A DNA stretch of 64,000 nt. It comes from Gammaproteobacteria bacterium (GTDB taxonomy: Bacteria; Pseudomonadota; Gammaproteobacteria; JAJPIJ01). Below are positions 1 to 8,964 of this stretch, piece by piece; position 1 is the stretch's first letter; every line of letters starts with the position of its first letter. Made by a program: the position numbers and the translations under genes. The notes beneath the pieces were generated by a model. The model was not told the DNA's origin, ran no database searches, and was given only the letters and a program-made list of their open reading frames with translations. The stretch covers positions 38,828 through 102,827 of the forward strand of contig JAJVHZ010000058.1 of the NCBI GenBank assembly GCA_022072255.1, written 5' to 3'.

Positions 1-1
1 C

Positions 2-700
2 GACCTCGACGGCCTTGAGCTCACGGTTCCAGCCTTTCAGAGCCATCTGCGCGAAGTCTTGAGTATTACGGGCAACGCGACTCCCTGGCCCGCGGACGGC
101 TGGTTCTTGGACCTTGGCGTACTAAGCATTTGTGAGCACGAATTCCGCATCTCCTATGCCCTCCGGCAGCCACCCCGCGATGCTGCGGCGGACATCAAGA
201 AACTCAGCGCCAGTACGACCCCGGTGCTTTTGTTACCGAAGGGCATCAAGGACTCGACGGGTATCACCGAGATCCTCCTCGACAAGGCACTTCCGGATTG
301 TCAGCGTGTCGTCCGGGACATCATTGCCGCATCCAATCTCGTAGGGCAGGTTTCCGCGCTGCTAACAGCGCCCCGAAATGCGCGCCTAATCGTGGATGCT
401 CGGCTCGGAAAAATCTGGTTCGACGGGATCGAGATTGCTGAACTGAAACCGGAAACACAGGCGTTCCGATTCGTCGAGATACTTGCAAAAAGCGCATCAA
501 CTCCTATCAACAAACACGATCTTGCTGAGCAACTTTCGCCAGGTCGCGAGGATGGTGACCAAGCCGCCAGATCGGCGAAAACGGCTGCCAATAAGCTCAT
601 CAAGGCGGCTTTGGAAACGAAGGGCCTTGGTTTCGAAGATCCGTTCAGATCGGAGAACGGCCGTTATCGGTTGACCGTCCCTGCTTGGCTAGTTGACTAA
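2..700 (+). CDS. Partial protein with C-terminal winged-helix-like region
   Basis: The reading frame is open from the first codon of the window, so the true start probably lies upstream; a TTG at 59 is only an internal possibility. The last 100 or so residues look like a winged-helix DNA-binding domain of the response-regulator C-terminal type: a short beta region (RLIVDARLGKIWFDG), then helices around FRFVEILAKS and AKTAANKLIKAAL, then a final hairpin (GRYRLTVPAW). This is pattern-based. The N-terminal half (VLLLPKGIKDSTGITEILL) is not recognised. No partner gene can be assigned because the upstream context is cut off. A transcriptional regulator is plausible but not proven. Confidence 0.5.
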   Translation, partial: DLDGLELTVPAFQSHLREVLSITGNATPWPADGWFLDLGVLSICEHEFRISYALRQPPRDAAADIKKLSASTTPVLLLPKGIKDSTGITEILLDKALPDCQRVVRDIIAASNLVGQVSALLTAPRNARLIVDARLGKIWFDGIEIAELKPETQAFRFVEILAKSASTPINKHDLAEQLSPGREDGDQAARSAKTAANKLIKAALETKGLGFEDPFRSENGRYRLTVPAWLVD

Positions 701-753
701 TCTTTAGCTTCAATTCCCGAATCGATTTGCTGCAATGATGCAAATGGAGACAT

Positions 754-1029
754 ATGGACCTATACACTAAGAATGGAAGGCCCCTGCAAGTCTCAGGTAG
801 CACGGTATACAGCCGGTCAGGTCAAGTGGTGGGGCGTATCAGGGGAAACAAGGTTTTTGGCGCAGATAGTCGCTATGTGGGGACCATCGTGAATGACCGC
901 CTTGTTTACTGTTCCACTGACAGTGCTGGAATCGGTGCGCCATTCGTCGCTGCCAATCGTCCAGGCAGCGCCCGCGCCAATCGCGCAGGCGCTGCCATAT
1001 TGGGCGACGAGCTGGATATTCCGGATTGA
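754..1029 (+). CDS. Small 4-fold beta-flower-like protein
   Basis: A 91-residue protein that starts with ATG about 7 nt after GGAGA. The first 55 residues hold short strand-turn repeats of the type NGRPLQVSG / VYSRSGQVVGRIRGNKVFG / DSRYVGTIVNDRLVY. This resembles the 4-fold beta flower family, in which glycine-rich strand pairs form a small flower-like fold. The remaining 35 residues are low-complexity (Ala, Gly, Arg) and probably disordered. No function is known to me; such domains occur as small stand-alone proteins and as appendages to larger ones. The gene stands alone, 54 nt after the previous stop and about 160 nt before the IS630 element. Confidence 0.55.
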   Translation: MDLYTKNGRPLQVSGSTVYSRSGQVVGRIRGNKVFGADSRYVGTIVNDRLVYCSTDSAGIGAPFVAANRPGSARANRAGAAILGDELDIPD

Positions 1030-1240
1030 AGAATTCAGTACGCGCTGCCTGGCAGGGGGATCGACTCAACGATGCCTGGATTGATTTCTGGCGCGATCCG
1101 CAAGGTTATGCAGTACGGGAAAAATATCTGGTTGAGAGTTTACGAATGCGGTGCTCTATTTCCTGATTTTGAGCCGACCGGGGAATTACTGAGCACTGCA
1201 TAAGTCGCTAAACCTGTTAGCGCATGGTAAAAGTGCGGGC

Positions 1241-1780
1241 ATGGCGACAACGTATCCCCGCACACTTGATTGGAAAGAGCGGCGTCGGTGGCGTGCGCTG
1301 GAACTCAAACGCGACGGCTGGACGCACGAAGAAATCGCAGAAGCCTTGGCGGTGACAAAAGGCGCGGTTAGCCAATGGATGAAGCGGGTGCAGGAGCAGG
1401 GAGATGAAGGTCTCCACACTCGTCCGCGGCCAGGCGCGCCCCCAAAACTGATCATTGCGCAGAAGGAATTGATCCCGGAGTTTCTCTCGCACGGAGCCGA
1501 GTCATACGGCTTTCGTGGGGAAGTTTGGACTTGTGCGCGTGTCGCGAAAGTCATCGAGATCGAGTTTGAAGTTTCATACAACAAGGACCACGTGGGCCGC
1601 TTACTGAAAGAATTGGACTGGACGCCGCAAAAGCCTATCGAGCGCGCCTTACAACGCGATGAGAAAAAGATCGCGCAATGGCGCACCAAGGTTTGGCGAG
1701 AGTTGAAAAAAAAGCGCGTCGCGAAGGCCGCACGCTTGTCTTTATTGATGAATCTGGCTTCTACCTGCTTCCGGCTGTAG
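1241..1780 (+). CDS. IS630 transposase, frame A (helix-turn-helix half)
   Basis: The first reading frame of the IS630 transposase. Residues 1-70 form an HTH domain (KRDGWTHEEIAEALAVTKGAVSQW), followed by a second winged-helix-like segment and the YNKDHVGRLLKELDWTPQKP motif typical of IS630 N-termini. In this frame translation runs past the slippery A-run at 1706-1713 into unrelated residues and stops at 1780. The full transposase needs a -1 shift into the second frame, which supplies the catalytic DDE domain. The N-terminal half probably binds the terminal repeats. Confidence 0.85.
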   Translation: MATTYPRTLDWKERRRWRALELKRDGWTHEEIAEALAVTKGAVSQWMKRVQEQGDEGLHTRPRPGAPPKLIIAQKELIPEFLSHGAESYGFRGEVWTCARVAKVIEIEFEVSYNKDHVGRLLKELDWTPQKPIERALQRDEKKIAQWRTKVWRELKKKRVAKAARLSLLMNLASTCFRL

Positions 1781-2253
1781 TCAAAACCTACGCGCCGCGT
1801 GGGCAGACACCGATCTTGCATCCTTTTCTGACGCGCGATCACTTGTCTGTGATGAGCGGGATTACGCCCCAAGGCCAACTTTATACTTTGAGGCGAACAG
1901 AACCGTTGACGAGCGCAGAGAGTGTGACGTTTCTCTTCCATTTGGGACGAATGATCGGCGGCAAATTGTTGGTCATCTGGGATGGTTCGCCGATTCACCG
2001 CAGTGCTTTCGTGAAAGAATTCTTGGCGGCTGGTGGAGCCGGGTTTGTTCATCTGGAGCAGTTTCCACCCTATGCGCCAGACCTGAATCCCGATGAGCAG
2101 GTCTGGCAGCATCTGAAATATGTGGAAATGAAAAATCTGTGCTGCAATGATTTGCATCATTTGTCTCTGGAACTCAACCTTGCCATCGACCGCTTGCGGA
2201 AGAAGCCTCAGTTGATCCAATCGTTCTTTGCTGGCGCTGGATTGGATCTCTGA
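1678..2253 (+). CDS. IS630 transposase, frame B (DDE catalytic half)
   Basis: Encodes the catalytic half of the transposase, reached by -1 frameshifting from the upstream frame; the ATG at 1678 is probably not used by itself. The DDE triad is visible: FIDESGF, VIWDGSPIH and YAPDLNPDEQVW, all in the order and context of IS630/Tc1-mariner enzymes. The C-terminus is helical and ends 28 bp before the right end of the element. The domain looks complete, so the element may be active. Confidence 0.85.
   Translation: MAHQGLARVEKKARREGRTLVFIDESGFYLLPAVVKTYAPRGQTPILHPFLTRDHLSVMSGITPQGQLYTLRRTEPLTSAESVTFLFHLGRMIGGKLLVIWDGSPIHRSAFVKEFLAAGGAGFVHLEQFPPYAPDLNPDEQVWQHLKYVEMKNLCCNDLHHLSLELNLAIDRLRKKPQLIQSFFAGAGLDL
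1708..1714 (+). promoter_or_regulatory. Slippery heptamer for -1 frameshift
   Basis: The heptamer A AAA AAG lies inside a run of eight A residues (1706-1713). In the first frame the codons are AAA AAA AAG, and slipping back one base enters the DDE frame. This is the standard signal in two-frame IS elements. I did not resolve a downstream stimulatory hairpin. Confidence 0.7.
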
Positions 2254-2340
2254 GAGGTTTAGCAATTTATGCAGTGCTCAGTAGCCTCAAAAAATTTGAC
2301 CCCAAAGACTGTTCTTATTGGGTCATATTACCCATTCAGC

Positions 2341-4368
2341 TTAAGTCATACCTAGCGCCTTCATCGCCGCAGTCAAAGGATCACTATAGAAGACCGGGTC
2401 TACTCGCTCCATAATGTCTGCCGACACATCCAGAAAGTGACGCTTGTTTTCAATCGGGATCAGCGCGCGGCGGGCGCCGTTGTCCATCGCCAGTTGCAGC
2501 GGCTCTGTGAGCGAACGAACGGCCTTGATATTGCCCTGGATGCTGAGATCTCCAAGGATAAGCAGGCCGGGCCGGGCCGATTGCTTCCTGATCGCCGAAT
2601 AGATCGCGACCACCAAGCCGATTCCGGCGTCGCAGGGAACGCGGTTGGCGAGCAGGTCAATCGCCTCGATATGGAAATCCGTGTTGTCCACTGCCTGAGC
2701 GATTCCCATCTCGACCTTATGACCTTGAATGTAAGCGAAAGCCCGCTGAATAGATTCCTTCATCGTACCGTCAATGCCGCCCGCCACTCTGAGTTTGCCG
2801 GTCCCAGATGCGCACCCGACTTCCAGGCGATATAACCCTGCCCGCCCCTGATCATCCACTGCTCCGGCGTAGACTGATCCGGGGGCCAGTGGGTCGGTCG
2901 AAATCAAATCGCGCCCGCCCTCTTCAGGCACACCAACATATCGCTCTTCGCGAGTCTCCGCATCAATGTAAGAGAAAGATGTCTGCGAATACTCAAACGA
3001 ACCGAGTTTCTTCAGTTGCTCTTTGACCCGCCGGCGTCCCTCAAGCGCCAGATCGAGCAACTCGGCCAATTCATCTTTTGTCATTTCGCCGTCGGGATGA
3101 ATTAGTTTGACTAGCCCGGCGACGGTTTTACGAACGGCCTTGACGTCGCGCGCGTTAAGGTGTGAGCCAAACGAGAAATGCCGATCAATCACTTCGGTAA
3201 AATTATGCCGGCGAAGTTCCCGCAACGCTTCGGCCAGGTAATCAACTACAAATCCGTAATGATCCGTAAAATACTCGATCCGCATCTTCGGCACTTCCCA
3301 GCCTGGCAGGTAAAAGTGCAACCGATCAAGGAAAGCCATGTCTTCGCGGATCACCTCCGGCATCGGCGCGAAGAGGTGTGAAGAGCGCACCATGATCTCG
3401 ACCGGTTGGTTCGTGTTCCCAAAAAGCGCAAGCGAAGCTGCCCCCGACAGCGCGTCTTTCCCACGCGCAAATGTGCCTGACTCGCAGTAGGTCTTGAGCG
3501 TGGTCACAACCTCCTTTGGCATCTTTTGCAGGTCGGCGACCTCATCAAACGCCACCGCGTCCCAGAGTCCGACCAGTCCTATCTTGCCCGACGCCATGTT
3601 GTAAAACAGGTTCGCAACTGTCGTCGGCCCGGTAAGCAGAATCGCATAGGGCGAGAGCTCCTGAAACGCATACGATTTGCCAGTCCCGCGCGGGCCAAGC
3701 TCGACGAGGTTGAAGTTCTGTTCGCAGAGAGGAATGAGGCGGGTAAGGAAAAGCAGCTTGAGTCGGCGGTCAAAATGGGATGGCTCCATACCGATGCTGC
3801 GGATGAGCAGGTCTATCCACTCATCACAGCTAAACTCGCGCCGGCCTCGACGATATTCTTCCAGGTCGAAGCTCGCCAGTTGTATCGGTTTCAGGCTGTC
3901 TATCCAGAAAGGGCTGCGTTTGCCGCGCGCCTCCTCGTCATATTCGTGCCGCAGCTCCACCTGCGCCCAAATCCCTCCCATCAACAGCCGGTCATATTGC
4001 CGAATGTAATGATCCGGAATGTGAACATGCTGGTGGCCGAAGCCGACGAACTCGGCCCAGTATTTATCATCGTCCGAAAGATACCGCACCTTTACTTTAT
4101 CAATCAGCGTGTGCTTACCTTTTTCGCGGACGAAGGATTGCGCCTTGTTGGCTTCGTCCGGGCGTACGAAGTTGGTGGCAAGCATGGAGTTGACCACCTT
4201 GAAGCCCGCCTCAATCGCGACCGGGTCGTCGGTCGCGCAATACTTCCCTAGCAAATATTCCAGCACAAAGACCGGGACGTGAGCGCCGACTTTGACCTTC
4301 CGCACAAGGTCCTTGCGGACGACCTTACCGGCGAAAATCGTTGATGCTTTGCGATCAAGTTCCGGCAT
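2341..4368 (-). CDS. brxL: BREX Lon-like AAA+ protein BrxL
   Basis: A 675-residue AAA+ protein, the last gene of the BREX operon. The Walker A motif is GPRGTGKS (about residues 224-231), Walker B is VAFDEV (about 268), and the C-terminal 180 residues form a Lon-protease-like domain. BrxL is required for phage restriction in type I BREX and acts as a DNA-binding ring. In the Lon-like part the usual catalytic serine context (DGPSAG in Lon) reads VPCDAG and the lysine position reads SLTEP, so both dyad residues appear to be missing and proteolysis is unlikely. The ATG follows GGGGGAAG with good spacing, 24 bp after the pglZ stop. Length is normal for the family. Confidence 0.92.
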   Translation of the reverse strand: MPELDRKASTIFAGKVVRKDLVRKVKVGAHVPVFVLEYLLGKYCATDDPVAIEAGFKVVNSMLATNFVRPDEANKAQSFVREKGKHTLIDKVKVRYLSDDDKYWAEFVGFGHQHVHIPDHYIRQYDRLLMGGIWAQVELRHEYDEEARGKRSPFWIDSLKPIQLASFDLEEYRRGRREFSCDEWIDLLIRSIGMEPSHFDRRLKLLFLTRLIPLCEQNFNLVELGPRGTGKSYAFQELSPYAILLTGPTTVANLFYNMASGKIGLVGLWDAVAFDEVADLQKMPKEVVTTLKTYCESGTFARGKDALSGAASLALFGNTNQPVEIMVRSSHLFAPMPEVIREDMAFLDRLHFYLPGWEVPKMRIEYFTDHYGFVVDYLAEALRELRRHNFTEVIDRHFSFGSHLNARDVKAVRKTVAGLVKLIHPDGEMTKDELAELLDLALEGRRRVKEQLKKLGSFEYSQTSFSYIDAETREERYVGVPEEGGRDLISTDPLAPGSVYAGAVDDQGRAGLYRLEVGCASGTGKLRVAGGIDGTMKESIQRAFAYIQGHKVEMGIAQAVDNTDFHIEAIDLLANRVPCDAGIGLVVAIYSAIRKQSARPGLLILGDLSIQGNIKAVRSLTEPLQLAMDNGARRALIPIENKRHFLDVSADIMERVDPVFYSDPLTAAMKALGMT

Positions 4369-4392
4369 AACTCTTCCCCCTTCTAAATGCGA

Positions 4393-7014
4393 TTAAATGG
4401 CAATCGCTATTTCGATCTTCTCCAGGCGAGCCAGCTCAAATCCGCTGGCCGCGTCAAGCAGGTAGACCGTGACGCTCTTTTGCTCCGTCTCTCCGGTGAT
4501 TGCCAGCGTAATGGTGTTCGGTTCAATCGCCCGTGCGTCGGTTTCGGCCAGCTTTAGCTGCACATCGCCGGTTGCTTCCTCGAACCCGTACGAGGCGCTC
4601 ACCGGAGTTGAAAGGCTTTCACCCCTGGCGCGGATTTCAACGCGCACTTTCGGCGGCGTCACTTCGAAAAGGTCGCTCGCCACGCCCTTGACCTGCACAG
4701 AGAAAAAGCGCGTGCTGATCTTCTGACTGCCTGGCGTCAGTTTCCATTCCATCTTAGAGAAGGGGCTTCCGCCGACCGCGCCGCCCTGCGATTTGGGTGT
4801 GACGACGATCACTGGGATCGCCAGTTCCTGCGGCGACAGACCACCGTGGAAATACGCGGTCCCCCCGCCTTTGACCTTGAAGCAGGCAAAGCCCCAGGGC
4901 GCGGCGATCTCCAATTCTCCGCCCAGAGCGAAATCGGAGAGGCGGGCGCGCAGATAGCCGTCATCGGCTCTGCCGCCCCGTCCGACCCAGACGCGCCGGT
5001 GCAAATCCGCCGTCTCTCCGCCGGGCGCGTCCAATTTCATATCGCTTTCGAGTTCGTCGCCAAACAGAAAACCGTGATCGGCGGCAATGGTAATCTTCTT
5101 CACGCCCAGATTTCCCAATACGCGCACTGCGCGTTGCAGTTCATAGAGCATGCCGTCCATCGCGCGCCGCGCGAGCGGGATGTTGTCGCGCTCTCCAAGG
5201 TCATCAATCTCCTGTGAAGTGATCAGAATTAAGTCCGCGCTTCTGATGCCTTCCTCGACTTTCCTCTTCGGGCTTGGCAGCAGGCTCTCAAGCTTCGTAT
5301 CGTAGACTTTCCCTCCGGCTTTCGCCTTCAAAAAATTGACTCGGTCATCGCGGTCTCTAATCATTGCGCCATCGATCTCAAGCCCCAGCTTACCATCTCC
5401 GGCCGCTGCCACCTTCGCGCTTTCAGCGCCGGGCAGAAGCGCCGCCATCCCGATTTCGGTGATTGTCGGTACCGCGGCAACCGCCGCCGTAAGCTCCAGC
5501 TCAAGCTCTTTCGCCAAAGTTTCGGCCAGTTCGCGGCCCATCTCGAAGCGCAGCGCATCCACCCAAACATAGGCGGTCTTCCCCTCGGCGGCTTGCGGCT
5601 TGACCTTCCTCGCGAAAACTTCCGTCTGACGCAGGACGCTTCCCAGTTGAAACTTTCCCTCCCTATAACGGCTCAGGAAATGCTCCGCCAAAGCCCCGCC
5701 TATTTCCATATAGCGGATTCTGGCTTTGACTATAAGCTGTTGCAGTCCCTGATGGCGGTCGCCGGCGTCGAAATCAAAATTATGATAACGGCGCTCCATA
5801 TGCCGGTGATGTGTGTCGAGCAAACACCAGGGGCGGTCGCCTTCGGTGTAGGCCGCGAAAAGATTGGCGGCGCTCGCGGCGCTGCTGGCCGGCGATTTCA
5901 ACTCTCTTTCGATGCGGTCAGCCTCAACGAGCAGCCGCCCCGCAACTGCAATCAGCGCCCACTGGGCCTGCACGTCCGGTAAATTCTCCGACCAGAAACT
6001 CGACTGTCGCGACTGAGCCAGATCGATCAAATGGGGCATCTCGCCGGTTGCGGCTTGCAGGAGCTTGGCCTCGACACCGCGCTGCAAGCTCCGCTCCGTT
6101 TCCAGGAAGGTCTCCACATCGGTGATGCAGGATGGCTCGAAAGCTACACCGGCCAGGCCGAGTTCTTGTGCGACGCGCGTCGCACGCGCCACGTAGCTGT
6201 CGCGAAGATCGCGCCGCAACCGCCAGGCGCGAGCCAGCGTCGCACAGGTTTGCCGCATGGCTGGCCTTGACGCAACCTTGACCGTCCTTAATTGCGCGGG
6301 AATCTCGCCCTGAAGGCTGGCCAGCAAATCGGTTGCGAGGATATGCCGAGCCAGCCGCGCACGCATCTCCGCCGGCGATTCTGTCCCTGGCAGATCCACT
6401 TCAAACGCCGCGCCCAGCAGCATGGCCAGTTCAGCGCCGGCGCCCTTGCTCGCGATTTCAGCATCCAGGGCGGGGCGTCGCTCGCTGCTCAAAAACTCCA
6501 GCGCGACATCTGGCGGATTGCCGGTTCCGAAGATGAGCGAAACCACGCCCGTGGCGATTCCCTTTCCTTGATCGGCCAGCCGGTCCAGGTCGCCGAGAGT
6601 GTGATTGCCCGCTTCGACCTGCTTCTCAATCGCCGTCGCCGACTCTTCGCCGAGGAGCGGTTTAAGCGCGTTGCGGGCGACGATCGAGAGCCGCGTGTTG
6701 CGCGTAGGGGGTTGTTGGCCGGGTTTGATGACAACTCCCAATGTTTCAACTTCAATCAATGCCTTGTGCGTGTCGGGCTGGGCGAGCGGCACGTAAATCA
6801 CCAGGCGTGGCGGCTCGTCCGCAGCCAACAGCGGCTCGATCTGGTGGCGGAGGGCAAAGAAACTGCCGTCGTAGCGCACGATGGACGTTTGCGGGATCTC
6901 CAATTCCGCGGCGAACGCTTGGTAATGTTTCTCCGGATCGAACCAGACCACGATCGAATGGTCGTCCACCTGCTTGGTGATCAGCCGCCGAAGATGTTCC
7001 GTGACGAGACCCAT
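4393..7014 (-). CDS. pglZ: BREX alkaline-phosphatase-like protein PglZ
   Basis: An 873-residue PglZ, a core component of every BREX system. The PglZ domain of the alkaline phosphatase superfamily lies in the second half, with metal-site motifs VWVDALRFEMG (about residue 481) and IAADHGFLF (about 641). The N-terminal third begins with a nucleic-acid or protein-binding region (VVWFDPEKHYQAF) typical of type I PglZ, and the C-terminus is beta-rich. The enzyme is thought to act with PglX and BrxC; its substrate is unsettled. It precedes brxL by 24 bp and follows a block of AT-rich palindromes. Confidence 0.93.
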   Translation of the reverse strand: MGLVTEHLRRLITKQVDDHSIVVWFDPEKHYQAFAAELEIPQTSIVRYDGSFFALRHQIEPLLAADEPPRLVIYVPLAQPDTHKALIEVETLGVVIKPGQQPPTRNTRLSIVARNALKPLLGEESATAIEKQVEAGNHTLGDLDRLADQGKGIATGVVSLIFGTGNPPDVALEFLSSERRPALDAEIASKGAGAELAMLLGAAFEVDLPGTESPAEMRARLARHILATDLLASLQGEIPAQLRTVKVASRPAMRQTCATLARAWRLRRDLRDSYVARATRVAQELGLAGVAFEPSCITDVETFLETERSLQRGVEAKLLQAATGEMPHLIDLAQSRQSSFWSENLPDVQAQWALIAVAGRLLVEADRIERELKSPASSAASAANLFAAYTEGDRPWCLLDTHHRHMERRYHNFDFDAGDRHQGLQQLIVKARIRYMEIGGALAEHFLSRYREGKFQLGSVLRQTEVFARKVKPQAAEGKTAYVWVDALRFEMGRELAETLAKELELELTAAVAAVPTITEIGMAALLPGAESAKVAAAGDGKLGLEIDGAMIRDRDDRVNFLKAKAGGKVYDTKLESLLPSPKRKVEEGIRSADLILITSQEIDDLGERDNIPLARRAMDGMLYELQRAVRVLGNLGVKKITIAADHGFLFGDELESDMKLDAPGGETADLHRRVWVGRGGRADDGYLRARLSDFALGGELEIAAPWGFACFKVKGGGTAYFHGGLSPQELAIPVIVVTPKSQGGAVGGSPFSKMEWKLTPGSQKISTRFFSVQVKGVASDLFEVTPPKVRVEIRARGESLSTPVSASYGFEEATGDVQLKLAETDARAIEPNTITLAITGETEQKSVTVYLLDAASGFELARLEKIEIAIAI

Positions 7015-7126
7015 ATTTTGTTACTCTTCATTAAAAGTCCGCCCATAAGTTTGAGCGCGGTGACGATGCGTAAATGTGGTCAATAATACTTTAGCTCGCG
7101 GAATCTGCGATCAACCGCGCGCATTT

Positions 7127-7180
7127 CTATAAATTTATAGGCGCGCCCATAAATTTATGGGCGCGCCCATAAATTTATGG
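7127..7180. repeat. Phased AT-rich palindromic repeats
   Basis: Two exact 20-bp units (GCGCGCCCATAAATTTATGG at 7141-7160 and 7161-7180) follow a degenerate third copy (CTATAAATTTATAG at 7127-7140). Each carries the palindrome ATAAATTTAT, and the copies are spaced exactly 20 bp, two helical turns. GC-rich palindromes (GGGCGCGCCC) separate them. The array spans the stop codon of the AlbA_2-domain gene and lies about 115 bp upstream of pglZ. It may be an operator array or a set of RNA hairpins controlling pglZ/brxL expression. Confidence 0.75.
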
Positions 7181-8827
7181 GCGGAGCCGGTAATAAGCTG
7201 TCTTTCTGCTCCCCTGCAACTCCAATTTTCCCTGGGCCACAAGCCTGCTCAATAATCGTTTTGCCTGATCGGGAGTGAGCCGGCATAAGTCGGCGACATC
7301 GCGCCGGGTAATTTGCCCGTGCTTGCCGACGTATTGCAGCACCATCTGTTCCTGCTGAATCGGATCGAAGCCAGCCTGGCGCACGTAACCGGCGCTTTGT
7401 CCGAGCGTACGGTAGACCTTCGCGCTCAGCGTGTAGGTGCGTCCACGTTTGACTCCGTGAGCTTCTACAAGTCCCGTTTCCACTAGGCGCTCCAGCACCG
7501 CGCGCGCAACGGCCTCATCTTTCTGGATCGCCGAGGCCGCTTCGGCGACGCTCAACCGCCGCTCCTGTCTGATCTGCGATAACACGATCAATGAATCCAG
7601 CGGCACGGGCGCGCCGGTGCGTTGCTCTTCTTCCAGAATCATTCGCAGGAAGGGAATGTCAGGCTCCGCGCTGCTCAGCCGGACAATCACTGAGGTGCGG
7701 TCGCTGCGCGAATAATCAGGCGCGGGGCGACCGTAGCGCAGCAATCCTTCATAGATCAAATCCACGCCGCGCCCGGTGCGTTCCGACAAGCCGATCCGCT
7801 TGATCGCGTCCGCCAACGCCGGGTTGCGCGGGCGAGGTTCGACCACCAGCAGGTTTTCCAGCGTCACGCCCTCGACGAACCCGCCCGGATTGCTGATGAT
7901 GAAACCGTCCGTTTCCCGCCGCGCATGCACCGCGCCGAGCCGCGTGTAATCGCGGTGCGCCAGCGCATTGACGAAAGCTTCGCGGAAGGCCCGCTCGTCG
8001 AAAGTCGGAATCGGCACGCGGAACAATCCGACCTGCACTTCGTCTTCTTCGAGCCGCGCCTTGAACTGCTCCATCACCCGCTCGAAGGTCTTAAGCAGCG
8101 GAGTGCGATAGAAATCATTGACCCGGACCTGCGTTCCTTCCAGCACCTGAAAGGCGACTTCGTGCGCCGGTATCAATTCGCGCAGGATCGATTCGCGGCC
8201 TAGCAAGAGCAGCCCCGTTGCGCTCGGCACAAGCTGCCCGCCGTCGCGCCGCACGAAACCCAGCGCGCCGTCCAGCTCTTCATCCGTCAGGGAGAGCAAC
8301 GAGCGATCCCCACGATAGCGATCTACCATCTGCCGCAGCCGCTCGCGTTCCAGCGGGTCGAAGTCGGCGACCGAAGCGCCCGTGACCGGCAGCGCCGAAT
8401 AATCAAGCATTCCAAAATCGGCCTGCCGGCCGGCAAATTCGTGCGGGTAAAAAGGCACGCATTCGGGCGTCCCGTCGGCCAACAAGCGGCGTCGCTGAAG
8501 CAGCCCATCCGACGTAGCCACCAGCCGCGAAGAGCGCGGAACCTCAATCCGGGCGATCGGGTAGCCATCTTCCTGAAGCGCCGCAACGCGTACGCTGAGC
8601 GGCGGGTTCGTCCGGTTGGCAATCATCGCGGCCAGCGTGGAAAGATTCCGATGATCCGCGTGTAGGCCGGTGATCGTGCCGTCATCCTCAACGCCCAGGT
8701 AAAGCTCGCCGCCGTCCGTGTTCGCCAGGCAGACCACTGCGGCGATCAATTCGCGGTCGGGCAACCGTTGCCGGTCGCTCTTGAACTCGACGGTCATGGA
8801 CTCTTTTTCCGGGATCGTGCGCGGCAT
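7175..8827 (-). CDS. AlbA_2 domain ATP-binding regulator-like protein in BREX operon
   Basis: A 550-residue protein inserted between pglX and pglZ. Residues 5-130 match the AlbA_2 (divergent AAA_4) DNA-binding domain: ESMTVEFKS, LANTDGGELYLGVEDDGTI, PPLSVRV. The middle holds a GHKL-type ATPase segment (FREAFVNALAHRDY, ISNPGGFVEG, ERTGRGVDLIYEGL), and the C-terminal 150 residues contain two winged-helix domains. Such proteins are common accessory genes in BREX and other defence loci and are thought to regulate or sense. The start is placed at the ATG at 8827, which follows GGACTGGTGAAG; the frame extends further upstream without better signals. The 3' end lies inside the palindromic repeat block. 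Confidence 0.8.
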   Translation of the reverse strand: MPRTIPEKESMTVEFKSDRQRLPDRELIAAVVCLANTDGGELYLGVEDDGTITGLHADHRNLSTLAAMIANRTNPPLSVRVAALQEDGYPIARIEVPRSSRLVATSDGLLQRRRLLADGTPECVPFYPHEFAGRQADFGMLDYSALPVTGASVADFDPLERERLRQMVDRYRGDRSLLSLTDEELDGALGFVRRDGGQLVPSATGLLLLGRESILRELIPAHEVAFQVLEGTQVRVNDFYRTPLLKTFERVMEQFKARLEEDEVQVGLFRVPIPTFDERAFREAFVNALAHRDYTRLGAVHARRETDGFIISNPGGFVEGVTLENLLVVEPRPRNPALADAIKRIGLSERTGRGVDLIYEGLLRYGRPAPDYSRSDRTSVIVRLSSAEPDIPFLRMILEEEQRTGAPVPLDSLIVLSQIRQERRLSVAEAASAIQKDEAVARAVLERLVETGLVEAHGVKRGRTYTLSAKVYRTLGQSAGYVRQAGFDPIQQEQMVLQYVGKHGQITRRDVADLCRLTPDQAKRLLSRLVAQGKLELQGSRKTAYYRLRP

Positions 8828-8964
8828 CACTTCACCAGTCCTTTCTCGCGCATTTGTTTGCCGATAGAGGACTATTCGTACTTGCCATCTTACAACTCTT
8901 TCCAGTATTTCTTCGCTTCTCGCGGTCGCGTAACCGCGTCCGGTCGCGACTACTGCGGAACTCA

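Larger units (their letters stand above)
1189..2281 (+). mobile_element. IS630-family insertion sequence, complete
   Basis: A 1093-bp element with imperfect terminal inverted repeats of about 29 bp. The left end begins CTGAGCACTGCATAAG (1189 onward) and the right end, read in reverse complement from 2281, begins CTGAGCACTGCATAAA; 26 of 29 positions match. TA dinucleotides flank it at 1187-1188 and 2282-2283, matching the TA target duplication of IS630/Tc1-mariner elements. It carries two overlapping reading frames joined by a -1 frameshift. The right end lies about 60 bp from the 3' end of brxL, so the element marks the edge of the BREX island. The intact ends suggest a recent insertion. Confidence 0.9.

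Noticed and set aside
1186..2265. Long minus-strand frame antisense to the IS630 transposase
   Set aside because: No domain; it is the mirror of the transposase coding frames.
7127..7180. CRISPR array
   Set aside because: The repeats are contiguous palindromes without spacers, and no cas genes are present.
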